Origin: Posidonia oceanica
Taxonomy: Eukaryota; Streptophyta; Magnoliopsida; Alismatales; Posidoniaceae
Direction of reading: 5' to 3'
Assembly: GCA_037176725.1 (NCBI GenBank)
Contig: JAZBRS010000077.1
Location: 4,960,001 to 5,024,000, forward strand
Length of the DNA: 64,000 bases
A program made the translations under genes and the position numbers. Positions 1 to 10,699 of this stretch are shown here, piece by piece; position 1 is the stretch's first letter; every line of letters begins with the position of its first letter. The notes beneath the pieces are model-generated. The model was not told where the DNA came from, ran no database searches, and saw only the letters and a list, made by a program, of their open reading frames with translations.

Positions 1-1198
1 TCTAGAACAGGCAGATCAGCAACCTCTCGTCAGCCTGGAGCTGAGCGAGATCATCGCAAGACGCCTTCAGATGTGCTATGGGATAGCCCCTACCATTATA
101 TTTATCGAAGTCTGGGATTTTAAACTTCAGTGGGAATACTACCTTTGGAAAGCAGCAGAGGTCCCGGAACTGGTAGGTCTGGTGCTCAGTACCCTGCACT
201 AGTAGTAGTGCCTTCTCCAAGATGTCCATCCTGTTGTTGATGGGGTCCGAATTTGCTGCCGCAAGAGAGGGATCGGCAGGGGTAGTGAGCACATACGTCG
301 AATGGGTTGCACCTAAGTGCTCCTCCAGATCTACCATAGCGTCGCCTGGTGAAGCAACGGGATGGCCGGCGTATCCGTGCGCTGGTATGGTGTATGATGG
401 AATGTATGCAGGGTTCTAGACCTGATGCAGGGGAGGGGGATAAATGACATGCTGTGTAGTGGAAGGTGTAGTGTGCTGGAGCATCAGTTGCTGCACAGAC
501 GGGGTGCCAGATAGCGAGCCAGTGGGATACTGTGCTCCAACCAGCCCGAAAGGCTGGCCACCAGGTGGCAGAGTTACATGCTGTGATGTGTGTTGTGCTG
601 TGGGAGGCGGAAATCGAGCCTCCATCATCGGAACTGTGAGTAGTTGAGACGATGGTCTAAGCGAAGGTGCAGTGGCAAGTGTAGGATATGCAGGAACTGG
701 CTGTAGGGGAACCTCAAGAGCAGCAGGAATGAAGGAGGGACGAACCGATAGAGCCATGCCCTGCAGTCTTTGGGCGAGCTCCATCAGGTGCTGGTACTGT
801 GCCTCAGGTGTCCTGTTGGTGGGAACGCTGAAGTGCAGTGCCGGTGAGGGATGAGAAGCAAGTGGCATGGACACAGACTGTCCAGGGGAAAGAGGTCCTA
901 CAGCAAGAGTCGCAGCAGCGGCAGAAGGGGCGTCAAGAGTGACGTATCCCTGAGAAGGAGGGGCTAGAGGCGTCTTCGGAACGTGAGTAATGGTCGTCAA
1001 GATGGACTCGGTGACCAGATCCAGAGGGGCGGATGTCTGCCAATGCCCCGGGATGAACTGAGATACCAAAGGCACTAGAGGGGGAAACCCTGGCGTCACA
1101 GGAGGCACAAAGGGAGTTGAAGAGGGAACCGGAGGGGCCGAAGCAGAAACTCCCTCCGTAGCAAGAGTAATAAGGGGCTCACTAACGAACTGGGCCAT
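1..1198 (-). pseudogene. gag: gag of element A (partial, one internal stop)
   Basis: Gag forms the capsid-like particle of the retrotransposon. Translation starts at the ATG at 1198 with MAQF, the same start context as gag in elements B and C. The first ~260 residues are the proline/serine-rich N-terminal region. A TAG at 418-416 interrupts the frame, and the same frame then continues into the conserved gag core (segment with KFKIPDFDKYNGRGYPIAHL) until the window edge. The stop lies where C has CAG, so it looks like a C-to-T change. The zinc knuckle and all of pol are outside the window. Identity as gag is firm from alignment by eye with element C. Whether the copy was functional before the stop is unknown. 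Confidence 0.85.
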
Positions 1199-2983
1199 TG
1201 CTGACCAAGAGCGCGTGAGGATAGGGCTACGACGAGGAAAAAGATGATGAGTCCTAGGAGGAGCTATCGTCGCAAGAGCGGAAAGCTCAGAGGGGGATGG
1301 TCACGAACAAAGGTCGCTACAAGGATGTCAGTAGGGGAACAGTACTCAAGCTCCAGCAAGGAAACTCGCTTACTGATCTCTACTGACACAAACACAAATG
1401 AACAAGGATTAGAAACAGAAAGAAAGATGCAAATGCATTAAATTAGTGGCATGAATGATATGTATGCTTTCTAGCATGCTCTCCCTCACCAATCTAGTGT
1501 ATCTTAGTAGGTGATCTACTTCGGGTACTCACAGGTGTACGGGTCAACGACTCAAGTCAGAAAAATTAGGTCCCCTGTCTAAATCCTGGCCAGAGCACAA
1601 GTAGTAATAGGGTGGTGCGTTGGTGGCCCTGACCCCGCCAAAGCGTGGGTAGTACCTTCCACTAGTACCGACACGACCCCTGGACAAAGGCGAGGCAAAC
1701 CGACTAACTTGGGCCACACCAAAGCAGTGGAACAAGAGGCCGGGACCGTCCTTCGAAGACTGATAGGTGGACTCAGATGAGAGGATGCATGCCCTATATG
1801 ATGCTTTATGCAAATGATTAGAGTTTTTTATCTTGCATGTTTTATTAACTCAAAGGGGATACAAGTTTGTTGAGGTCTCTAGTTGTTCCTAGAACTTCTT
1901 TTTACTTGCTATTTTTAGTTAGCCAAAGGGGAGGCAAACAATCTCTACTATCCTAGACATGGCATGTGCTGAAAGGGGAAGAAAATCACCCAAACATGGT
2001 AGGCAAACAACACACATCATTGCAAACAGCATGTGCAAGTGTTTGTGGACATGCTTAGTGAAAGTAAAAGCAATCAGCACAACAAAAGGCAAGTAAGGCA
2101 TAGCATGTGCATCAGTGTAGTGACATAGCATATTTGTGTAAGATAAACCAGGCACCAGACAAAAGGCATGAATTAAAGCGATAACCACACAAGCATGGCA
2201 ATGAAATGCTAGAATAAAAGAAGCGCATAATTAAAGCAGCAGATAAAGCAGAATAGGTAAATAAATGCAGAGAGAATAATTAAAGGACAGTGCGATAAGT
2301 AAAAGAATAAGGCAATTAAAGGGAAGCTAAACAAGTAGACAAAGCATGCAAAAACAGAAACGGCAGATAAAGATGCAAAAGCCAGGTGGCAAGAAAGCCA
2401 AATCAAAAGCCAGAGTCGGGTTTCTTTAGCGGGGTTTCTGCTGTCTTGTGACCATTTCCTACATCCAATCACGACAGGTCTCGCACACTGCCATAGCTTG
2501 CGATGCGATCGTGTCGTGAGAGAGAAAGGAGGGGTCGCAATTAGTAGAGAATTCAGGGAGAAAACTCGACTCCGAAATACTGGAAAAGCAAAAAGAAAGG
2601 GAAAAGCGAAGAGTAGGCAAGGCAAACAAAAGCAAATCAAGCAAAAGACCAAGAAAGAGAGCTGAAGTCCGAGTCCTTAGCAAAGTTGCCATTGTGCAGC
2701 TTGCTAGGAATCGACACGGGCGGGTGAGCAGACAAACAAGACAAGCAAGAGCAAAAAGGCAAACAAAGAAAGCAAAACCCAAGTGGCAAAAAAGCCAAAA
2801 ACGAAAGCTGGAGCCTAGTACCCCCAGCGGAGTCGCCACTGTCAACTTCGCTGGGCAAAGCAGACAGGCAGGCAAGCGAGCAAAAGCAAGGCAAAGGGCA
2901 TAAGGCAAACAAAGGAGCAAAAGGCAAGCAAAGATGCAAAAGCAAGCGAGCAAAAAGCCAGAACGAAAGATGGAGTGCGAGTC
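1199..2983 (-). other. Element A leader (5' untranslated region between PBS and gag)
   Basis: No gag or pol coding lies here. The part near gag (about 1544-1813) matches the leader block of elements B and C and keeps a short ORF ending FSDLSR. The part near the PBS (about 2400-3000) is a set of related modules: decayed PBS-like segments occur near 2680-2697 and 2818-2835 besides the true PBS. Between them lies A-rich sequence with many AAAGCAAGCAAA-type runs that gives long but meaningless ORFs on both strands. Confidence 0.7.
1544..1813 (-). other. Possible conserved leader ORF (uORF) of element A
   Basis: An open frame of about 89 codons ending FSDLSR. Its C-terminal half (pattern GRVGxSGxYxPRFGGVxATNAPP) is shared in the same frame with ORFs in the leaders of C (40380-40625) and B (30304-30528). 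In A there is no ATG at the expected position; the frame opens with TTG. Function unknown. The conservation could reflect an RNA element rather than a peptide. Confidence 0.35.
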
Positions 2984-3001
2984 TCCCCAGCGGAGTTGCC
3001 A
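2984..3001 (-). promoter_or_regulatory. Primer-binding site of element A
   Basis: On the minus strand the 18 nt read TGGCAACTCCGCTGGGGA, one nucleotide after the LTR end. C has TGGCGACTCCGCTGGGGA at the same place. It starts with TGG, complementary to a tRNA CCA end. Ogre/Tat elements are described as using tRNA-Arg; I did not align it to a tRNA. Confidence 0.85.
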
Positions 3002-3002
3002 C

Positions 3003-6000
3003 TATAGCGATCCCGATTTTCGTATCGTCCATGCACACTGCCAAAGCTTGCGTGCATTGACCAGAATCAGGTTCACTATTTAGCAGGTGCATCTGAGAAG
3101 AAAGAGTTGACTCGAAAACACCAAAAAGGGAAAAAAAGGGAAGATAAGACAAATCAGAGTCGCCACTGTGTCTATTAAGTCGGAAGACAAGGAAAACCAG
3201 AGAAATGCGTGAATAAACACGCAAAATAAAGCAAAAAATGCAATGCGATGCAATGCAGATGGAATGGGATGCAATGAAATGCAATGATGTGACTCGTGCC
3301 TAGGATAAGGGCAATATGGTCATTGCGGGCCACGAGAAAGGGCAAGGACTCCTGTTACGTGTGGGGAAGGTGTTAGGCACCCCCGACACGCCTGAGAATC
3401 GGTCTTTCTAGGCTTACGCTCGCATATGCAGGGAAATGCATACTTTGAATGCCTAAGTGCCATGAATGCCTAATTAGATGCTCTAAATGATGAAATGCAT
3501 GCAAGGAATTAAACGTGCTATCTAAGCGCTCAGCAACGCTGTCTGTATTCCGAACCAGGCAAACCCTGGTCCGTGAGAACTCCAAGCAGTAAGCATCACT
3601 GCCCTAAATGCAAATACAGGCGATAAAACAAAACAACGGTAAAACCAGGCAATGCAAGCGACATGCAAAGGAAAACCGAGGCAAACAAGCAAAACGAAAT
3701 GAGAAACGAAAGTGGGCACGCAAAACGGTGCAAGAAACGAAGCAGGCACGCAAAACGGTGCAAGAAACAAGGGAAAACCGGAACGGGCACGCAAAACCAT
3801 GCAAACGCAAGCAAAACAGGGTGCAGGCACGCAAAACGATGCAAATGTATGCAAAACAGTGCAAATGCATGCAAAAATGTGAGAAAAGGATCCAAATGTA
3901 ATTAAAATGCAAACCTAGGGACCTGGATGCAACCAAATGCAAACTTAGGGACCTATGTGCAATGATTTTGAAAAGCTAGGGGACTGGATGCAATTAAATG
4001 CAAAGCTAGCGGCCTATATGCAATGATTTTAAAAAGTTAAGGACTTGGATGCAAACAGATGCAAACCTAGGGAGGGTCTAGATGCAAATGAAATAAAATG
4101 CAGGGTTTGAAATGCAATGCAATATGGAAAAATGCAATTTAATGAATGCTGTGAATGCATGCACTGGACTAAAATGCAAATTAAATAAATGCAAGGGCTA
4201 AAATGCAATTTAATATGGTAAAGATGCTGAATAAATGATTTTTCTAACATGTAGAGGACTGGAAAGTAAATAAGGCATAAAACAGGATGAAAGTGCAATG
4301 TAATATGGTAAAATAAGAAATTAAATGAATTTTAACAACTGAGCAAGGACTGAAATGTAAATAAAATAAACAGCAGGAGTTAAGAATAATGCAATAAGAT
4401 AAAAACGTGAGTTTAAATGAAATTAATCAACTGTAGGACTGATATGTAAATAAAATAAATTGCTGGGCAAAAAACTAAAAGACAGTAAAGTATTTGAACT
4501 ACAGGAGGACTTAAGTGCAATAAAAATAAAACTCAGAATAAAATATGCAATTCAGTATGGTAAACTTAAAAATTAAATGATTTTAACTACTGAACAAAGG
4601 ACTGATGTGTAAATAAAGCAAACTACAGAAAATAAATGCAATGTAATAAGATAAAGGCATGAAATTAAATGATTTTAACAACTACAGGACTTGGATGTAA
4701 AAGAAACAAGCTACTGGACTAAAACTAAAGAAAACTAAAAAGATAATGAACTGCGGCAGGACCATCATGCAATAAAAATAAACTACTGGGCTAGAACTAA
4801 AAAAAACTAAAAGCTTTAAACTACAGAGGGACTAACATGTAATAAAAGAAACTTACTAGGTTGGAAATAAATAATATCAGAAGTATTTAAACTACAGTAG
4901 GACTGAAATGAAAATAAAAGACAAGACAGGAGTTTCATGCAATGTAATATAGTTTTAATTCAGATTTAAATGAAACTTAAACTACGACTGGACCTAAAAG
5001 TAAATAAACAAAGCTAAAGGAAACGAATGCAATATGATGGTAAAATGTCTAAGTTAAGGAAAAATAAAACTTAAAACAAACTAATGGGATTAAAATAATG
5101 GGGGCACTATAGCTGCAGCTCTGGTTCGCCTGCACCGGAGAAGGAGGTGAGCTGGAGGGGAGTGGAGGCACCGGCGAGCTGCGGTGGACGTCCCTGGAGG
5201 CCGTGGGCTGTTCAGCGGCGCATGACGAGGGCTGCAGTGGGTTGTCGACGCCAGCGGAGGTGGGCTGTCGACGCCGGCGGAGGTCTGCAGGAGGTGCTGG
5301 AGGTTGAACTGGAGTTGGGGGCATCGTCGGTGGAAATGGAGGCCAAGACTGTCCTCGCGGGACCTCGACGGAGCTCGGAGCATAGTCGGTGGGGCTACAG
5401 ACGTCCGGAGCCAGAACTGCGCAGATCGAGCTCGCTAGAGAAGAAGGCTCCACGACGGCGATGAAACGGCGAACTAGAGACCAAAACCTAGATCTAAGGG
5501 GCTGGCAAGCAAGAGGAGGAAAAAACTAGCAGAGGGGTAAGGTCTAGTACCTACTGGCGCGGCCGGAGCGCTCCCCCAACCTCGGTGGGTTGAGCAGAAG
5601 CCGACGGTGATGGTGCAGCTGCTGCGGGCGTTCCCGGCAGCGCACGATGATCTGGATCGCCTCCTAGTGGTCCTTCGAAGCTTGGAAGCAGCACTGAAGC
5701 GAGCCTGGACGCCGGCGAGAAGAAAATGGGTTTTCGGGTACTACTGGTGGAGCTGAAGGTGGGGGTGGAGGTGTGCTACTCTCCGGGCTACGTGGAACCC
5801 TCCGGTGGGTTGCTGGAGCTTCGGTGAAGGTGAAGGAGGAGGTGAATTGGGTCGGAGGTGGCTCTGGAATGGAGGTGGAGAAGTTGGCGATTTTCAGGTG
5901 GAAATGGGTCAAGGTGTTTGCTGTGGAACTGGGGACGCACAGGGGGGTTCGGGCTAAGCTGATGGGTGGCTTGGGAAGGTGGTGACTCAGGGAGTTGGGC

Positions 6001-8025
6001 GGAGAAGTTTGGGAGGAGGCGGTGGTCTGGGTGCTAGGAATTCATGGAGGAAGAGGAGGTCTGGGCGTTGGGTGGAGGTTGAAGGTGTTTGGGCTTGGCT
6101 ACAGGGGAATGGGAGCACGAGGAGGGAGAGGGAGGTCTGGGGCATGTTGGTGAGGTGAAGGGGAGGAGAATGTAGGGAGAATTGGGCTATTGGGTGGCTG
6201 GAGGTTGGGAGGGGAAGGTCTGGTATAGGAAGAAGAAGAAGGGAAGAGGAGGAGGCAGCTGGGCATTCTCTGGTTCACTCGGGCACAAGGGAGAAGGGGA
6301 AATTGGAGGAGGAGACGGCTCTGGTTCTGGTGCTAGTGCGGGAGAGAAAAAAAGAGTGGAAGGAGAGCAAGAAGGCCGAGGTTTTAACAGGAGGGCCGGC
6401 GGTTTGAATTTGAAGTCTGGGGGGGAAACGGTGCGGCGCGCGATGAGGCCCGGAGTCACTTCTGCAGGCGGTCAGTCGGCGAAGGACAGGGAGGCTGAGA
6501 GAGGGTGTGAGAGCAGAGGTGGCAGGCAAGGTGATGGCGACGGTGGGGGGAATTCGATTTTTTGAAAATGGAGGGAAGAGGAGGAAGCAGCTGCAGGTCG
6601 TGGGCCGCAGGAGAAAAGAGAAGGAAGAAGAAGGAGAAGGCCAGGAAAAGAAAAAAGAAAGGAAAAAAAGAGAGGAAGGAGGGGAAGAAGGTGGGCTGGG
6701 TTGAAGCTGGGAAGAAAAGAATGAAAAAAAGAAAGGAAGGTTGCAGTGGGCTAGGCTGGAAAAAAGGGAAAAGAAAAAAGAAAGAAAAAAGGGGAGACAG
6801 AAGGGGAGGAAAATGGAAAGGGAAATTGGGTTTTTGAAATAAAAAGTGGTTTTTTCTAGATTAAGGTTTTTAATTAGGGTTTAGAAGATTTGTTTTTAGT
6901 TTTTTAATTAAGGTTTAGAGGGGTTTTAGTTTTGTTTAAGTTTTTATAATTGTTTTTCTTGGGTTTCAATTGTTTTTAAGTTTGTTTTAATTGTTTGTTA
7001 AGTTTTTTAATTATATTTAAGTTAAGTTTTTTAATTGTTTTTCTTGAGTTTATATTTTAATTGTTTTTTAGGTTTGTTAATTGTTTGTTGTTGTTAATTA
7101 TTTTTAAGTCTGTTTTACTTATTAAGTTTTTCTCCTTTTTTCTTTTTTGGTTAAGTCTTCTTAAACTGTTTTTCTTATATTTATGTTTTAATGGTTTTTT
7201 AGGTTTGTTAATTGCTTGTTGTTGATTTTTAATTGTTTATCCTAGGTCCCTTGATTGTTTTCTTTTTCTAAGGGCTTTCTTTTGATTGTCTCTTTTAAAA
7301 GGGTTTTTTGCCCTTTGTTTGTTTTAATTATTTTTATCTTTTGTTTGTTTTTTAATTATATTTTTGGATTGTTTTCTTAGTCTTTAGTTGCTTTTTTAGC
7401 TGGACTTTTCTTCTAATTGTTTGTCCAAGTTTTTTAATTATTTTTTAAGATTTTGATTTGTTTCTTCTTGTGTTTCCCTTTTTAGTTGGAGTTTTAGGAT
7501 TTAATTATGGAAGAAGGAAAAGAAAGAAGGAAAGAAAGAAAGGAAGGGAGAAAGAAAGAAGGAAAGGGAGGGAAGGAAAGAAATTAAAGATTAAAAATCA
7601 TGGGATAAAATAAAATGAAATAAAAATAAAGATAAAATGGAGGGAAGAGAGAAGCATAAGTGGGGAGGAGCAAGAATGATGTAGGCCCACTAGAGAGCAA
7701 GGAAAGAAGGGGAATGAGAAGGAGGATAAAGAGGAGAGAGAAAAGAATAATCAGGAGAGAGAAAAGCATAAATACTTGGATTTGGAGTGGTTTTGAGAGT
7801 GTGTGATCTGGGGCTTCTAATGGGATTTTGGGAGGACTTTGGAAGGATTTTGGGTTTAGAAAAAGGGTGGTTTTACCTAGGTTTTCTAGGGTTTGATTTG
7901 GAGTTTTGGTTTGAAGTTTTGGTTTGAAAAGGAGGGTGTGATTTTGGTTTAGGTTAAGGTATTTGGTTCAGAAGTCACCAGAGAGAGATTCCATTAATTC
8001 AACCTGTCAAAATGGGGTGTCTACA
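3003..8025 (-). repeat. 5' LTR of element A (about 5.0 kb)
   Basis: The LTR runs from TGTAGACACC at 8025 to ...CTATA at 3003 on the minus strand. Next to the PBS lies the structured block shared by all A-E LTRs (3289-3606). Then come short tandem units around GCACGCAAAACGGTGCAAG (about 3690-3860), and a quasi-periodic array of TTGCATTT and GGTCC-type words (about 3890-5050). A GC-rich tract (5100-6540) and a purine-rich tract (6560-6830) follow, then a long T-rich and AT-rich tract (6840-7500) up to the edge. ORFs within it are low-complexity shadows. The sequence near 4374-4410 is the uninterrupted version of the site where solo LTR E entered D. Confidence 0.85.
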
Positions 8026-10690
8026 CACGCCATGTCCGTGTGATGTTGAGATGCAATACTAGGACTGACTCTACGAAGGATACAAGAAAGTTACATGATG
8101 TTATGCAATGAAGATGCAGTGGAATGCAGTGTATAGACAGTGGAACGCCAGGCATGCGGAACTGAGAAAACGATCCCAAGGCTGCGCACTACTGCGAGTA
8201 TCATCCAAAACCGGCAAGCTGTGAAAGTCTTGTGGGTGCCGAGGATGATACCTTAGGCAATATGCGAGCCAGGGGTTCAAATCCTAAGCAGGCGATGTCC
8301 GGGTGATGATGAAATGCTAATGCCATGCAACAGAATGCTATTACACTACGACGAAAGGGTGATAAGTTAACGGACCTATCGTCGGATAGTCAGGGAGTAT
8401 CGGCCCGCTAAGGAGTTGACGGACTCACCACGGGATAGTTAGGACTATCAGCCTGACGAGGAGTTGACGGACTCATCATCAGATAGTTGGGGCTATCAGC
8501 CCGATGAGGGTGGAAAGGGGGTGGGGATACCGAACCAAAAGGTGCGGTAGAGGTTTGTAGATGCTCCCGCGACAGTTGGGGATGTCAGCCCGATGTAGAT
8601 GGAAATGGGATACCACGGGGCAGCAAAAAAGATGCCCCTAGTATCGGTGAACGATACCAAGGGACAGTCGAAGTGCCCATGGCATCATGATGCAAGGGAG
8701 ACAAAACTAACGAGTTCGTCAATCGAGTAGTTAGGGGTACCAGCCCAGATGCAGTGAAATGGATGAAAGGGTTCACCGTGCGACGTGCAATGCCAGTGGG
8801 GAATGCGATGGAATAATGAATGCAAGGTGATAAGTTGACGAACCTATCACTAGGCAGTTAGGGCTGCCAGTTCGATGGGATGAGGGGGACGATACCACAG
8901 GGCAGCAAAAGCCGAAGCACCCCTGGCACCAAAATGCAAAGGATGGATAGATGAATGGATGATAGGTTGACGGACCTATCACCGAGCAGTTAGGGATGCC
9001 AACCTGAATGCAAGGAATGAGGAATGCAAAATGATACAGAGAAATAGGAAACCCCTTGTGGTGGGTGTGCAATGGTCTCAGCACGGGCATGCTTCGTGGC
9101 GTCATGGGGTGACAAACGAGGGACATGCTGCTCATCAAGGACCTACCCAACGCAGTGGGCGATGAAATTTGAAAAGCGCGGAGCCTCTGAACGAGGAAGG
9201 TAAAAGTGCTCGTCCTTGGCTCCGATTTTCGAAAACAGGGAGAAGGGAGGAAGATAAAAATATATTACAGCATGCATGTTTTGGTGGCTTTGGACTTAAA
9301 AGCAGCTATGCTGAGAGGGTGCTTCTGCACTTTCAGACTTAGGGGATCTCGATCCTCATGCCATGCCTTGCTGAGTTTTGGTCGGTGGCTCTCATTCTCA
9401 CTTTTGGCTCGGGATGAGGCCTCCGCTTTGTAGAGTATAGCCTTCAACTGCCTGTGGGTAGCAAAAGCGTTGGATGCAGCTTCACAGCCTCCGTCTTAAT
9501 TCCTCGGGGACTAACTACCGCTTTTGACACTCACAGAATGATATCTTTTCCCCTCATGAGTGACCGAATCTGCATCTAGCCTGCTAGGGAAGGAGAGTCG
9601 TCTGCAAAGGGGATTGGAGCGTGCTGCTGTGCTCAAAGGGTGGGACCAGGTCCTCCTGATAAGTATCCCATGCAGTTGCCAATGTGGCGCTTGGAGTTGA
9701 TAACTAAGGGGGTTTCGATACACGTCCGAGCCACTCCTCTCATGAGCGCCTTCTTTCTTCATATTTCTTTTTTGCTCAGCATGCATATCATGTTATCATA
9801 TTTTTCTGCTCACATGATCTCTATTCTTTTGGACATGCATGACTTCGCCCTCTTGGGCTAGCAGTCCCTGATGAGGCGTTAAGAGTTCGGCTGATCGGCA
9901 TACACCTTCAGCCTCTGCAATGTGTACAGGCAGCCTCTGGCTATGCTATACTCTACTTTGGTCCTCTTCATGTCTGGTGGACTCTCTTGATAAGGTGGAT
10001 CTCGCTTCTGGAGTTTTGAAACTCAGCAAGATGCTCTATTCTACTCTCAGTCTCACTTTGTAGCCACATGCAAGAGATGGTGCTGCTCGGGTGAGACCTG
10101 CCTTAGATTGTCACTACTTGACATCCTCCAGGCGCTGCTTGTTTGTTCAAAGCCGGATTTCTGATTATACAAGTGTTTGTGGATTTTGTATATTTTAGAA
10201 GGGAAGAGGACAAACATGTTTTTAGGTTTTTGCATTGGTTTTGTATTTTTAATGGTTTTTGTGCTTAAGAAAACATAAAAAGGGAAAATCAACAGCAAGA
10301 CCAAAAAACATTTTTGCGTTTTTTTATTTTCTTGATTTTTTTGGTGCTTTTGTCTTTTACAGAATGCAAGAAATGACATGTATGATGATATGTGCAGAGA
10401 GTGGCAAATATGTGCAGAAGAACGTGTAGAGTGATAGGTTGATGGACCTATCACCGAATAGTTAGGGATATCAGCCCGGGAGTGATAGGTTAACAGACCT
10501 ATCGCCGAGCAGTTAGGGTTACCAGCCTAGATGTAGGGAATGAATGCAAGAAGCAGAAAGGGATGCATGTTTTTAATGGGTTTTGTTGATTTTATGCTTT
10601 TTATAATTTTCAGGCAAGGCGAGAAACCACAAAAAACAAAACAAAATGAAAAGAAAAGACATTGCAGGAATCAATAAAGAGGTAAAAAGG
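8026..10690 (-). other. Element D 3' region: non-coding, with a dispersed ~50-bp module
   Basis: No coding sequence recognised. A module of the type GATAAGTTGACGGACCTATC followed by AGTTAGGG and a CAGCC-like end recurs near 8353, 8412, 8462, 8700, 8829, 8963, 10432 and 10484 (plus-strand reading). The stretch 9150-10050 aligns with the 3' region of element B on both sides of the C insertion (about 33830-34153 and 60125-60720). The tail is cut at 8025/8026 by element A. The site matching the C insertion target is intact here at 9792-9796. Confidence 0.7.
9792..9796 (-). other. Paralogous empty site of the element C insertion
   Basis: The minus strand reads AATATGATAACATGATATGC here with a single ATAAC. 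The left flank of C ends AATATGATAAC and its right flank begins ATAACATGATATGC. This shows the pre-insertion state and supports both the C boundaries and the homology of B and D. Confidence 0.85.
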
Positions 10691-10699
10691 ACTTACCTG
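10691..10699 (-). promoter_or_regulatory. Strong splice-donor-like site just after gag in element D
   Basis: The minus strand reads CAG|GTAAGT, the full plant 5' splice consensus, directly after the TGA that ends gag (10702-10700). Element B has CCG|GTAAGT at the homologous place. Ogre elements are known to splice an intron; whether this donor is used is inference. Confidence 0.4.

Larger units (their letters stand above)
1..8025 (-). mobile_element. Element A: 5' part of a Tat/Ogre-like LTR retrotransposon, truncated by the window start
   Basis: Read on the minus strand, the order is 5' LTR (8025 to 3003), PBS (3001 to 2984), a leader of about 1.8 kb, and the start of gag (1198 downwards). 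The outer LTR edge reads TGTAGACACCCC, matching the TGTTGACACCCC edge of element C. The rest of gag, pol and the 3' LTR would lie before position 1. The sequence after 8025 resembles the 3' region of a minus-strand gag-only element (D), so A is inferred to have inserted into D. Only one edge is visible, so its target duplication cannot be checked. Confidence 0.88.

Noticed and set aside
2209..3284. Leu/Phe/Cys-rich ORFs on the minus strand of the A leader resembling membrane proteins.
   Set aside because: They arise from repeated GCAAAAGCAAGC-type sequence; the same is seen in the D leader without frame conservation.
8245..8275. GGGGTTCAAATCCTAAGC looks like a tRNA T-arm or pol III B box.
   Set aside because: No matching acceptor, D or anticodon arms at the right distances.
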